Positions 21,182 to 32,416 of a DNA stretch of 64,000 bases are shown here, in pieces. The number at the start of each line of letters is the position of its first letter. The first letter of the stretch is position 1. Under the pieces are notes generated by a model, which was not told the origin of the DNA, made no database searches, and was given only the letters and a program-made list of their open reading frames with translations. Origin of the DNA: Ichthyophis bannanicus (Eukaryota > Chordata > Amphibia > Gymnophiona > Ichthyophiidae); NCBI GenBank assembly GCA_033557465.1, contig CM066033.1:383849289-383913288 (forward strand). The letters run 5' to 3'. Position numbers and translations under genes: made by a program.

Positions 21182-21972
21182 TTGCCCATGGGGAAATGGA
21201 AGGCTAAGGCATCAGCCAAGACATCGTCAGGAGAGGGAGGTAAGGTGTCTGGTCCCATGGACAGGCATGTAACTGCTCTTCCGCTTGCTAGCCAGTCTCT
21301 GGAAGGGGCATCTTTGAGCCCTGATATCCGGACACCACCTCCTTTCCCTCTGCCTACCTCTTCGTCTACTCCTTTGAAGGTACTTTCATCGGTTATACCT
21401 CCGGTGTTAGTTCCAGTGAGCCCTGCTACATCTACTATTGATTCCTTACCAATTAAGAGTGAGGTGACTCGCTCTGATATTTGGTCAATACTATTGAATA
21501 TTGAGACACGTCTTTCTACCACTGTTACTTCATTATGTAACTTTTCACATGATGTTGTTAAAAAAGTTAATGTAATTGATGATCAAATGACCAATATTGT
21601 AGGCTCCTTAACTCTGGTTGATTCCCAACTCCAAGCGTATAAAGATTGTCATTTAGGCTATCTGAAAGATATTTCCTCAATTTCCTATCGATTGGAATTG
21701 TTGGAAAATCACCAGCGTGCTAGGAACCTTCGTTTCCTAAATTATCCATCCACTCATCTGCTCTCTCCTGAGATTCTATTAAAGAGGTATTTGTCTGAAA
21801 TTTTGCACTTAGGTGACTCTGTAGATATTGTACAAATGTATTCCTTTTTTTCCTAAGGCTGGGGCCTCGGGCCAAGCCAAGGATGTTTCTCCCTTGGTTG
21901 ACTCGGTAGGTCCTAACCTCACAGAGTTTTTGCAGGATTCCCTTGATATCATCCCAAAGAGGTGTACTTTGG
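21182..21972 (+). pseudogene. L1-like ORF1, N-terminal half
   Basis: An open frame from ATG 21182 gives 224 codons to 21856: Ser/Pro-rich N-terminus, a coiled-coil-like stretch (about codons 95-180) and the L1 ORF1 motif LENHQRARNLRFLNYP. A one-base shift near 21855 separates a further stretch that runs to the inversion point at 21972. The protein would be a trimeric RNA-binding chaperone in L1 biology. Confidence 0.7.
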
Positions 21973-21987
21973 TGAAGTAAATAGTAG

Positions 21988-22360
21988 TTTAATGAACACA
22001 CTAAGAATAAGGATAAAGCAAAGAAGTGTTTTAAGAATTGCTGTGTTACATGGACAAAAGAAAGCATAAAGCTAGCTGCAGTTTTCTGGCTGAAATTTGG
22101 CACAGGCGAAGAGTGGTTATGTCAAATCCTTAACTTAGATGTAAACAGTGAAAAAGATTAATTCAGCAAGTGTTAGCTCCTGCCAAAAAGAAATAGCAGT
22201 GATGCATGAAAACGGTCATTAAGCAGGGAATTCTTTTGAAGCCAGAGAAAAATAGATTAGCAGATGAGACTGCTAAGGGAGCTGCCTTAGGGGAAGACAA
22301 CCCCATATATACAATTTAACCCCAGAAATAGGGAGACGGGCAGCAAATCCCCATATCTTA
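21988..22360 (+). pseudogene. ERV3 RNase H C-terminal remnant
   Basis: After the L1 duplication, sequence near 22253-22310 reads N-R-L-A-D-E-T-A-K-G-A-A, matching the conserved end of retroviral RNase H. Upstream sequence is too decayed to assign. Gag, protease and RT must have been lost earlier. Confidence 0.5.
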
Positions 22361-22920
22361 AACAGGATATAGCATTATTAGAAAAGGTACAGAGAAGAGC
22401 CACCAAAATGGTAAAGGGGATGGAAGGATGCTCCTATGAAGAGAGGCTAAAAAGGTTAGGGCACTTCAACCTGGAAAAGAGACGGCTGAGGGGAGATATG
22501 ATAGAAGTGTATAAATTAATGAATGGAGTGGAACGGGTAAACGTAGATCGATTGTTTACGTCATCAGAATATAAAAAGACTAGGGGACATGTAATGAAGC
22601 TTATTAAGACTAATAAGAGAAAATATATATATATTTTTCACTCAATGTGTAATCAAACTCTGGAATTTATTACACAGAGGATGTAGTAAAAGCTGTTAGT
22701 ATAGCTGGGTTTAAAAAATATTTCCTGGAGGAAAGGTCCATAAACCATTATTAAAAGGGACCCAGGATATCACTGCTTGACCCAATACAAGCATTAAGGA
22801 ACCTGTGTCTTTTGGGGAGACTGCTAGGTACTTATGACCTAGATTGGCCACTGTTGGAAACAGGATACTGGGCTTGATGGACCTCAGTCTGACCCAGTAT
22901 AGCATCTCTTATGTTCTTAT
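22361..22920 (+). mobile_element. CR1-type LINE 3' end
   Basis: The frame 22408-22686 carries the CR1 RT-thumb motif with Y-E-E-R-L-K-R-L and L-E-K-R-R-L-R-G-D. The 3' UTR ends with gatggacctcagtctgacccagtatagc and ttatgttcttat, the standard CR1 end. It is 5' truncated. Confidence 0.85.
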
Positions 22921-23054
22921 TTACTGAAAGGAAAAAATGAAAACTTGAAGATATAGGGGCAGTAGAAACAGAAGGGGGAAAATGGGTTTTATCCGATGGC
23001 AGGCAGATGGTAAACAAATAATGAGAGAAATTATGGATAGGTGTATAGGAATAT
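22921..23054 (+). pseudogene. ERV3 RNase H-integrase linker
   Basis: A frame reads an E-G-G-K-W-V-L-S-D-G-R stretch, typical of the region before the integrase zinc finger. Gmr1-C interrupts at 23055, and the integrase continues at 27229. Confidence 0.5.
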
Positions 23055-24337
23055 TGTGATGAAGCAGAGGCCAGTGAACCTATGGAGATAGAAAAAAAAA
23101 TCACTGATCCCTTTAAAGAAAGTGACAGACCTAAAGTGCAGTTACTGCAAAGTGCAGCCAGAGGGAGCAAGCATGAAGAATCAGAGGGTAGGCTGACACA
23201 CCCAAGCTTGGATGATGCAATAACTAACTCAAGGGATAATCAGACACACCTGGTCAGGGTGAATGAAACCCTAACTGAGAAGCAGCTTTATAAGCATGGC
23301 TTAGACAGGACAGAGGCAGAGAGAGGAAGGAGACGGCTCCAGGGAGAGAAGGAGAGGCAGTTGGATTTGCAGTCCTTACAGAGAAGGAACAAGTTCCAAG
23401 AGAAACAGTTCCACACTGAAAAGCTCCAGGGAGAAGTCTTCAAGGAAGACAGAGAAAGGAGAGGGACCTGGAAAGTGCCTGGTAAAGAAAGTACCAGAGA
23501 AGCACAGCTCAGAGAGCAGAAGTACCTGCATACTTCCTTTCCTGACCATGAGCTACAAGGAGTTCAGAGGTGGGTGCACAAGACTCAGCCCAGGAGTCTG
23601 AGAAACACAACACTGAATCAGGAACTGTGGCCAAGCCCTAGAAAGGCATGGAAGCCAGAGAGCCATAGGTGCAGTAAACACAGCTGGAGAGAGGTTTGGG
23701 AACCTGTACAAAAAGTGCTAACTAAAAGTCCTGTTACCTGTTTTCCAGACCAGGTAGAGCAAGGCTGGAGAGTTTTAGATAGAAACTCTGAAGTGAAGCC
23801 AGAATTACACGAGGAAAGCTCAGGGCCAGCAGATATATCATCAGAACAGGGGTAGATGCAAATAGACCCTGCTGAACCCGATTCATTGCTACCTGACTGT
23901 CTCATAGATTGTACACTTTGTCTAGCCGGGAGTTTGGAATCCTTGGCAAAAGTATAGCTCGCAGGGTATACGTTAAAATACAGTTTTGATAAGCTAAAAG
24001 AAGCAGCTTGCTTTTGTTTGCATGAACTGATTTGTTCTAACACCTGCATAGCTAATAAGACTGTGAAGCACGTCTAACTTTTGAATTCTGTAAATACCTT
24101 TTTGAAAATCCTGAATGAGGTGAGAATCCTGTTTTCCTTCGTTGAACCTTTGTTTGTGCATTATGGGAATAAACCTTATCCTTTACCTTACACATGACTT
24201 TTACAACTAATAATTTCAAGAAAGGGACTACTAGTACCAGCATGCATCTGGGCTAAGAAAAGTTTCTCCCTTTGATGAAAACAGTAATGTCCACCCTGAC
24301 ACTTTAAGCACGTGGCTTGGGGGCTGGGATTGCGACA
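23055..24337 (+). repeat. Gmr1-C 5' LTR with coding frame
   Basis: 1283 bp. Starting at the first base (TGT, Cys) the frame is open to 23853-23855 (one TAG) and then continues to the signature Ile-Asp-Cys-Thr-Leu at 23904-23918. The encoded protein is rich in Arg, Lys, Glu and Gln. An aataaa signal is at about 24170. Confidence 0.85.
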
Positions 24338-24339
24338 AG

Positions 24340-24354
24340 TGGCGTAGTTTTTGG
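24340..24354 (+). promoter_or_regulatory. Gmr1-C primer binding site
   Basis: TGGCGTAGT begins two bases after the LTR, the same as element B; the match to tRNA-Ser fades after nine bases. Confidence 0.55.
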
Positions 24355-24661
24355 ATCTTTTTCGCAAAGAAAATAAGACTACACTTGTTCAGGATAAAGC
24401 TGCGGAGTTTAAAAACACCAAGTGAAATGGAGAAGATTTGCTGCCAGCAGTGGTGGAACAGTGGAGGACCAGCTGACGCATCTTTTTCTAAAGGCATGAG
24501 TCAATGCCTGATGCAGGTAATGAGTAATTAGGCATAACCTGTGGCAGATTCAGGTGCAAGAGTCCTGAGAGTCCAGATAAAAGGGGGTCTGACAAAGAGT
24601 TGCCAGTACCGCACTTGGTGGTTTTGTGTTTCTCTCTCTTTCTACAGGAAAAGTGTCTGCC

Positions 24662-25216
24662 ATGGAGCCGAAAGAAGTCCTATGATGGATGGCGGCGCAG
24701 TTTGAGAAACAACGCAAGATGGCCTTCCAAGCGCAGGAGCAGGCTGTGACAGCTATGCAATCGCAGCAGAGACCTGTACTTGAACTGATGAAAGCTTGGC
24801 TGGCTAACCAGAGGACGACGAGGGAAGCAGCTCCGTCTCCTCAGGGACTGGACGCATTAGCTAGCAATTGTATGGTAGGACCATTGTCTTGTGGGACACT
24901 GACATTAGGGAAGTTGTCGCCTAATGATGATATAGACGATTTCCTGGAATCCTTTGATAGGATAGCCCATACTGTGGGATGGCTAAGAGAGCAGTGTACC
25001 ATACACCTGGCAACTTCGCTCACAGGGGAGGCGTTGTCCGCATATAGGGCTATGCCTGCAGCTCTTGCCAATGACTATACAGAAGTAACAAAGGCTATTA
25101 GAGATCGCCTTGGGTTAACCCCTATGGTTTATAACCGTATGTTAAGAGCTACCAGACTTAAAGCTGGTGAGACACCGAAAGCTCTGGGTCAAATGGTTAA
25201 AAGCTTAACAATGTAA
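24662..25216 (+). pseudogene. Gmr1-C gag, N-terminal half
   Basis: Start ATG at 24662 is homologous to the gag starts of A and B. A TGA at 24683-24685 interrupts it; from 24689 the frame is open for 175 codons. It covers the Gln-rich N-terminus and the SCAN-like capsid (DDIDDFLESFDRIA, TGEALSAYRAMPAALAN, IRDRLGLTP). The capsid ends abruptly near 25200, where the deletion joins it to integrase. Confidence 0.85.
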
Positions 25217-25220
25217 TGGA

Positions 25221-25930
25221 TTGGTGGAAAGATTAAACCAAACCTTAAAGCAAATGTTGAGGCGAGGTTTAGATGGTGAGATGGCTGACTGGGATACCAT
25301 GTTCCCTTTTGTATTATACGTTTGCCGAGAGCGGACGCAAGCTTCTTTGGGGACTTCTCCCTACGAGTTGATGTATGGACGCGCCCCACGAGGGATTTTA
25401 GACATACTCCGTGAACAGTGGGTGGAACCCGACGTAAAGGAAATAGAAGTACCCCAGTTTCTGCGGGATTTGAGGGGACGGTTGCACAGAACCTCCCAAG
25501 TCGCAGAGGAGAAATTAAGGGCCAGTCAAGGGCGACAGAAGAAGTATTATGATAGGGACACAAAGCCACGCCAACTATCGGTAGAGGAAAAAGTGATAGT
25601 GATGGTGACAGGGGCTAGCCCTAAATTTGAGGTCCAGTGGAGAGGACCATATAAAGTGGTTAAGCAGGCTGATCCGGTGTTGTATACAATAGAGAACAAG
25701 AGGGGTCACCAGCAAGCGTACCACATAAATGTCCTCAGACCCTGGCATGAGCGAACAGCCTTAGCTACCTTAGCCGAAATAGGGCGGGGGAAAGAGAGAT
25801 TACAGCCTTTCGATTATAAGATTGAGCACAGAGCGGGAAAGCTGCACCAAAATACTAACGCCATGTCTAGGATTACGAGCTGTGCAGATGAAAGAATGCC
25901 AGCCCGTAATATCTTAAGGGGGGATATGTG
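25221..25930 (+). pseudogene. Gmr1-C integrase C-terminal part with RNase H tail
   Basis: The frame begins at the N-G-L-V-E-R motif that holds the integrase catalytic Glu. It continues through a GPY/F-like domain (about 25621-25735), then reads F-D-Y-K-I-E-H-R-A-G-K (about 25809-25842) and N-T-N-A-M-S-R, which is the standard end of Ty3/Gypsy RNase H. So RNase H lay after integrase in the ancestor, with RT and most of RNase H deleted between about 25790 and 25805. The frame then meets the polypurine tract (25916-25924) and stops at the LTR edge because of a frame change. Confidence 0.85.
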
Positions 25931-27228
25931 ATGAAGCAGAGGCCAGTGAACCTATGGAGATAGAAAAAAATCACTGATCCCTTTAAAGAAAGTGACAGAC
26001 CTAAAGTGCAGTTACTGCAAAGTGCAGCCAGAGGGAGCAAGCACGAAGAATCAGAGGGTAGGTTGACACACCCAAGCTTGGATGATGCAATAACTAACTC
26101 AAGGGATAATCAGACACACCTAGTCAGGGTGAGAGAAACCCTAACTGAGAAGCAGCTTTATAAGCATGGCTTAGACAGGACAGAGGCAGAAGCAGAAGCA
26201 GACGCAGAAGAGAGAGGAAGGAGACGGCTCCAGGGAGAGAAGGAGAGGCAGTTGGTTTTGCGGTCCTTACAGAGAAGGAACAAGTTCCAAGAGAAATAGT
26301 TCCACGCTGAAAAGCTCCAGGGAGAAGTCTTCAAGGAAGACAGAGAAAGGAGAGGGACCTGGAAAGTGCCTGGTAAAGAAAGTACCAGAGAAGCACAGCT
26401 CAGAGAGCAGAGGTACCTGCATACTTCCTTTCCTGACCGTGAGCTACAAGGAGTTCAGAGGTGGGTGCACAAGACTCAGCCCAGGAGCCTGAGAAACACA
26501 ACACTGAACCAGGAACTGTGGCCAAGCCCTAGAAAGGCATGGAAGCCAGAGAGCCATAGGTGCAGTAAACACAGCTGGAGAGAGGTTTGGGAACCTGTAC
26601 AAAAAGTGCTAACTAAAAGTCCTGTTACCTGTTTTCCAGACCAGGTAGAGCAAGGCTGGAGAGTTTTAGAGAGAAACTCTGAAGTGAAGCCAGAATTACA
26701 TGAGGAAAGCTCAGGGCCAGCAAATATATCGTCAGAACAGGAGGAGATGAAAATAGACCCTGCTGAACCCGATTCATTGCTACCTGACTGTCTCATGGAT
26801 TGTACACTTTGTCTAGCTGGGAGTTTGGAATCCTTGGCAGAAGTATAGCTCGCAGGGTATATGTTAAAATACAGTTTTGATAAGCTAAAAGAAGAAGCTT
26901 GCTTTTGTTTGCATGAACTGATTTGTTCTAACACCTGCATAGCTAATAAGACTGTGAAGCACGTCTAACTTTTGAATTCTGTAAATACCTTTTTGAAAAT
27001 CCTGAATGAGGTGAGAATCCTGTTTTCCTTCGTTGAACCTTTGTTTGTGCATTATGAGAATAAACCTTATCCTTTACCTTACACATGGCTTTCACAACTA
27101 ATTATTTCAAGAAAGGGACTACTAGTACCAGCATGCGTCTGGGCTAAGAAACGTTTCTCCCTTTGATGAAAACAATAATGTCCACCCTGACCCTTTAAGC
27201 ACGTGGCTCAGGGGCTGGGGTTGTGACA
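25927..27228 (+). repeat. Gmr1-C 3' LTR with coding frame
   Basis: 1302 bp. Contains open frames 26006-26299 and 26366-26848; the second ends soon after the signature Met-Asp-Cys-Thr-Leu (MDC at 26795-26803). A short insertion of gcagaagcagaagcagacgc type (about 26186-26212) distinguishes it from the 5' LTR. Confidence 0.85.
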
Positions 27229-28162
27229 GTATACACAGTAGCCAAGCAAGTGTGTGAGAGGTGTATAACCTGTAATTAAATAAACAAAAAGGCCCTTAGG
27301 AAACAACTGCAGGGAGGCAGAGACCCTGGTCTTTGTCCATTCTAAAGTATACAGGTTGATTTCACTGAGTTGCCCCTGGTTGGGTGAGTGAAGTACCTTT
27401 TGGTAATAGTGGACCATTTAATGGGATGGGTGGAGGCATATCCCATGTAGTTGCCACAGCAATAGGAGTAGCAGAAATAGCTCTGGAACAAATAAGTCCA
27501 AGATATGGAATGATAGGTCACATTGACTCGGGGACAAGGGAAGTCACTTCACAGCCAAGGTTTTGCAAAGCATAATGGAAACTCTGGGAGTATCCTGGGA
27601 TTTCCATACTCCATGGCATCCACCCTCCTCAGGGAGAGTGGAATGCATGGATCAGACTATAAAGAAGCAGTTAGCCAAATTGATGTTAGAAACAAAATTA
27701 CCTTGGACTAAGTGTTTGCCTTTAGCATTATTAAGAATCCAAACAGCCCCTCAGAAAGATTTAGGATTGTCCCCCTACGAAGTGTTATATGGATTACCCT
27801 ATATGGGACAATTGAAGGAACCTCCCCAGTTTGAAGCTAAACATACGTTTCTTAAAGAATATATGGAATAAAGGACTGTTGGCACAAACACCCCCATTGG
27901 AGTTTTCAGTTCATGGTCTCAAACTAGGACAGTGGGTCTTGATAAAATCCTGGAAGGAGTCCAAATTGCAGCCAGACTGGGAAGGCCCGTTCCAGGCCTC
28001 ACTGAGTACTAAGATTGCTGAAAGAACTGCGGAAAAAGGATGGACTCATTATACATGAATTAAAGGTCCAGTTGAAGCTCCTTCAGATGAACAATGGAAG
28101 GTCCAGGGAACTAATGACCCTCTGCGCCTGAAAATAACAAGGAAAAACAGAAGAACAGGAAA
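27229..28162 (+). pseudogene. ERV3 integrase
   Basis: The end of the zinc-binding motif (C-E-R-C near 27253-27275), the first catalytic Asp region (Q-V-D-F-T, about 27354-27370) and V-D-H-L-M-G-W-V-E-A follow in one order with stops. The C-terminal domain (27831-28058) is open and has W-V-L-I-K, W-E-G-P-F and a final W-T-H-Y-T. It is cut by the DIRS element at about 28163. Confidence 0.75.
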
Positions 28163-28530
28163 GCATAGTTACTCACCTGTAACAGGTGATCTCCGGGAAC
28201 AGCAGGAATTTAGTCTTCACATAAGGGTATCGTTGGTACCGACGGAGCCTGTGCGGGAATGCTCCCCAGTGTCCAATTAGAAAGCTTTTGGGAGCATCCC
28301 ACAGCGTCTGCATGCTGCCTTCCTGCCTTTCCCAACTGCCTCTCTCCAGTTCAGTTTTAAAGCTGAGACAAAGAGAGAGAGAGGGAAAGAAAAGAAAAGA
28401 GAGATACAACTCCTAGGGGAGGTGGGTGGGTTGTGAAGACTAAATTCCTGCTGTTCCCGGAGATCACCTGTTACAGGTGAGTAACTATGCTATCTCCAGT
28501 AACAAGCAGGAATGTAGTCTTCACATATGG
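28163..28530 (-). repeat. DIRS left inverted repeat and internal complementary region
   Basis: 28163-28220 is the perfect reverse complement of 28433-28490 (58 bp). 28491-28530 resembles the reverse complement of the right end at about 35478-35515. In DIRS biology this region joins both ends during circle formation. Confidence 0.9.
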
Positions 28531-28619
28531 GGACTCCCTAGCTACAGATGCCAGGGAGAGACCCCAGAAGTTGTGTGCCCCTGTTCCCCCCATGGATCTC
28601 TGACATCCTACCGGGAATG

Positions 28620-28758
28620 GTGGGTAGGAGTTGATTAAGTATGGAACAGGTGTCGTCGAACAGCCTGACCAAACAAGGCATCCCAGTGGGAGTCCTTGTC
28701 TAAGCAGTAATGGGCTGTGAAGGTATGAACCGAGGCCCAAGTAGCTGCTCGACAGATT
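28620..28758 (-). pseudogene. DIRS tyrosine recombinase, C-terminal end with catalytic Tyr
   Basis: The minus strand reads I-C-R-A-A-T-W-A-S-V-H-T-F-T-A-H-Y-C-L-D; the Tyr in H-Y is the expected nucleophile. The L2 separates this from the rest of the gene (30475 onward). Confidence 0.7.
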
Positions 28759-30474
28759 TTTATTTTTTTATTTATTTATTTATTTATTTATTACAAGTTC
28801 TTATATACCGCATTATTCGGCATCAGCGCGGTTTACATTATAACATAAAGACCATAACAACAAGCTGTTTGGTTTACATCGAACAGGGGTACCAACTTGG
28901 AGAACCGGGTTAAACTATATACATGAGATATTTACATAGAACAGAATAGAGTCATAGTAATATAAAGCACGGAAGGGTGGTTTCATGAGTGAGTCACTTC
29001 TTTTGGTTCAATTGCTGGTAGGGTAGTATTGAAGGAAGAGGTGGTATTTGAGTGCCTTCCTGAACTGTGGTAGGACAGTAATGGCCCTTATGTCGGAGGG
29101 TAGAGCGTTCCAGCATTTGGGGGCATATAAACTGAACGCTCTGTTTGAGGTTGTCATGTTGCACTTTGTTGATGCCTTCGAGGTTGTTAGTAGGTTTACG
29201 GCTGTTGCTCTTCTGGATCTGTTGGGGGGTACAGTGTGAATCAGATCTGTGAGTGAGGAGGATGAGATACCCTTGATTGCCTTGAATGATAGGACTAGGG
29301 TTTTAAAGATGATCCTCCCATGGATGGGGAGCCAGTGAAGCTGTTTAAGAATGGGAGTTACGTGGTCGCTTCTGGATGCTCCGTAGAGGACTCTTGCTGC
29401 GGCATTCATGGCCATCTGTAAAGGGCTAAGAGTGGATTGAGGGAGACCTTGTAAGATGGCATTTGCAAAGTCGAAGTGTGGCAGGATTAGCGCTTGGTAT
29501 ATGGTCCGGAAGTCGTCCGGGTCCAACAAGGAGCGTATATGCCTGAGAGAGCGGATTTTGAAGTATACCGCTTTGACTATGTTATTTATGTGATGTTTCA
29601 TATCCAGACGTTGGTCCAATGTAACTCCAAGGTATCTTATTGTTTCTTTAGTTTGTAGGTCAGCTTCCTTGACACTGACGTGGGTTGGAGGAGTGAAGTT
29701 GGGGTCTCTGGCGATGAAAAGCACCTCTGTTTTTTTATGCTGAATGCGTAGGTTTTGTGATTGGAGCCACTCAGAGACCGTATTGAGGCAGTCTACTAGT
29801 GGTGCCAGGTCTAATTGAGTTGTAGAGAAAGGCATATATAAGAGAATGTCATCTGCGTATATCAAGCAGTTGACTTTGAATGATCTTATGATGTCGCAGA
29901 TGGGCTGCATGTATATATTAAATAGTAGGGAAGACAATGAGGAACCTTGAGGCACACCTTGCTTTTGATGGAAGCGTTTTGACTCTTCTGAACCAGACTT
30001 CACATATTGCCATCTTCCATCCAGATAAGAGTTACACCATTCCAAAGCACTGTTGCAGATACCTTTCTCTTTCAGTCGTCCGAGGAGAATTTCGTGGCTT
30101 ACAGAGTCGAACGCCGCAGCGATGTCTAAGAAGACGAGTACAAATCCTTGTCGGATGTTGTTAATGCCTGTGATAATGTCGTTGAATAGGTTAGTGAGTA
30201 GGGTCACGACCCCATGATATTCTCTGAATCCATGTTGGCAGTGATCTAGGGGAGCTGTGGTGTCTATATGCTCTTGGATTTGCCGTTGTGCCTCCTTCTC
30301 AATTATCTTGGCTAAGAGGGGAATGCTAGCTATAGGCCTATAAGATTCGACCTTTTGCGGGTCTAGCTTGGGGTTTTTCAAAAGTGGCCTAATGGAAGTC
30401 TGCTTGAGTGCTGTGGGGAAGTAACCTGTTGTGAATGAGAGGTTCATTAGATTTGTAATAAAGGGGCTGAACAC
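28759..30474 (-). mobile_element. L2-type LINE, 5' truncated, long RT frame
   Basis: One open frame (29008-30474, 488 codons) covers the RT: LLKNPKLDPQKVESYRPIA, FLDIAAAFDSVSHE, GVPQGSSLSSLLFNIYM, YADDILLY, and the L2-type C-terminus ending in WNALPSDIRAI. The minus strand ends in repeated AAATAAATA at about 28759. The endonuclease is missing through 5' truncation. The frame is intact, so the copy is fairly young. Confidence 0.9.
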
Positions 30475-31400
30475 ACAACGTAGACGTAGTCAATAGACAC
30501 AGAGTGTAGATGAGCCATTGAGGCTGCCATGGCTCTCACATTGTAAGCTGTGACATGGCCTTCCAGAGAAAGGTTTTTACTCTGATAGGTAAAAGAAATA
30601 CACTGTGCAATCCAATTGGACAATGTTCTCTTAGAGACTGGAAGTCCCAAATGAGAAGGATCAAAAGCAACAAAGAGTTGAGAGGACTTTCATATTGCTG
30701 TGTCCTTTGTAAGTAAAAAGCAAGTGCTCTTTTACAGTCCAAAATATGAAGATTCATTTCTGCATTTGAAGCATGAGGCCTTGGAAAAAATACAGGCAGG
30801 TAAACTGCTTCGTTTAAATGAAAAGGTGAGACCACCTTTGGCATAAAGTGTGGATGCGTCCTAAGGACTACCTTATCATGATGGAACCTCGTATAAGGAG
30901 GATCAGCCACTAATGCTTGCAACTCACTAATGCAACGTGCTGATGTGATTGAAATGAGAAAGACAACCTTCAAGGAAAGGAATTTCAAGGAGGTAGTAGC
31001 TAGAAGTTCAAAAAGCGGCTTCATGAGCTGTCTAAGAACCAGATTTAGGTCCCATGCTACTGGTGGTGGCCTAATGGGAGGCTTAGTTAGAAGGAGGCCT
31101 CTCATAAATCTCGCTATGAGAGGAAATAGGTTGTCCATTTAAAGGCTTGAAAGAAGCTGAAATAAGACTTAAATGGACTCATACTGAGTTAGTCTTAAGC
31201 CCTGCATCAGATAAGTGAAGGAGATACTCTAATAATGATTCCAGAGGTATCGCCAGCGGGTCAAGACCCTTCTGCGAACACCATATGGAAAACCTTTTCC
31301 ACTTGAAAGCATAAGAGCGTCTTGTGGAAGGCTTTCTAGAATTACAAAGGATATCCCTTACTTGTTGAGATAGGTTAAGACCATGAAGGTCTAGGCCCTC
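30475..31400 (-). pseudogene. DIRS tyrosine recombinase, main part
   Basis: The N-terminal SAM-like part (S-T-R-R-S-Y near 31315) is in one frame; the catalytic part is in another (31138-30536), with TSARCISELQAL carrying the first catalytic Arg. A third frame (30650-30447) carries T-A-Y-N-V-R-A-M-A-A-S with the second Arg region. Frameshifts and the L2 make it non-functional. Confidence 0.8.
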
Positions 31401-31546
31401 AGCAAACAGGCCCTGAGATGCAGGGAGTGGGGATCGGGATGCAACAACCTCCCGTCCTCCTGGGAGAGGAGATCTGGAGCAGATCCTAATTCCAGAGATG
31501 GAGCTTGAGAGAGATGTAGGAGCAGAGGGTACCACACCTGCCATGG

Positions 31547-32218
31547 CTAATGTGGAGCTATGAGAATCATATGGCCTCTGTCCCTCTGAAGCTTGAATAG
31601 GGTTTTGGGAATTAGGGGAATGGGTGGAAAGGCATATAGGAAGTCCTGACCCCAATGGAGGAGGAAAGCATCCCTGGCCTGAGAACCCTGAGTCGGAATT
31701 CTGGAACAGAATCGGGGAAGTTTGGCATTCAACGGACTTGCAAAGAGGTCTATGTCCAGAGTTCCCCAAATTTGAAACATTTTTGCTACCTGGTCTGCAC
31801 GAAGAGACCACTCGTGTGGAAGCAGAACTCGACTGAGTCTGTCTGCCCAAGTGTTTTGAATGCCTGGCAGATATACCGCTAGTAGATGAATTTGATGCTC
31901 TCTGGCGAAGGCCCATAGTCGCAAAGCTTCGTTGCAAAGTGACAGAGAGCCTGTTCCTCCCTGCTTGTTCAGATAGAACATGGCTACTTGATTGTCCATC
32001 TGAATTAGGACTGTCTTGTAGCTCAGCTGGGTGTGGAACGCTCGAAGAGCAAGGAAGATTGCTCTGAGTTCCAAGAGATTGATGTGTAGATGGGTCTCCT
32101 GTGGAGTCCAAGTGCCTTGGGTAGAGAGATCTTGCAGGTGAGCTCCCCAACCCACCTGTGAGGCGTTTGTTGTTAGAGTGACCTGGGGTGGGGCCTGTTG
32201 GAAATGGGACCCCACCAA
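31547..32218 (-). pseudogene. DIRS RNase H
   Basis: The frame of 223 codons has the first Asp region (T-T-N-A-S-Q-V-G-W-G, with Asn in place of the usual Asp), Glu in INLLELRAIF, Asp in QMDNQVA and the final NTWADRLSR. It overlaps a long alternative frame (31179-32861) which carries the recombinase start at its end. Confidence 0.75.
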
Positions 32219-32416
32219 CAGGTTTTGGGTTGACTGCCATCATTGGCACCATTGAGTTTGCTATTTTGTCTGATAGGCAGCCTGATGCTTGAGTCCACTG
32301 AGTGGATAGAGTCCATTGGGCTGCTCTCATATGGAGGCGAGCATAAAGAACCACATGCACGGTAGATGCCATGTGGCCTAGCAAATGTAACATTTCCCGA
32401 GCAGTGAGATGAGTTT

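Larger units (their letters stand above)
18747..21972 (-). mobile_element. L1-like element with 5' inversion, ORF1 only (HAL1-like)
   Basis: A 15-bp duplication tgaagtaaatagtag flanks it (18732-18746 and 21973-21987). The left edge is a poly-T run, so the 3' end with poly-A is on the minus strand. The 5' half (20571-21972) is on the plus strand: 172-bp monomers, then the N-terminal half of ORF1. The C-terminal half of ORF1 is on the minus strand (20570 downward). The two halves overlap at actttggtg, as expected for twin priming. No ORF2 is seen, only about 190 bp of 3' UTR beyond the nested L2. Confidence 0.85.
23055..27228 (+). mobile_element. Gmr1-C: internally deleted LTR retrotransposon
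   Basis: LTRs at 23055-24337 and 25927-27228 begin TGTGATGAAG and end in ACA. The flanks atat and gtat agree at three of four bases, so the target duplication is imperfect. Internal sequence of 1.6 kb has gag N-terminal half joined directly to the end of integrase. Protease, zinc knuckle, the integrase Asp residues, RT and most of RNase H are gone. Confidence 0.9.

Noticed and set aside
20557..21207. Overlapping frames of 60-110 codons on both strands
   Set aside because: They arise from the three GC-rich 172-bp monomers and repeat with them.
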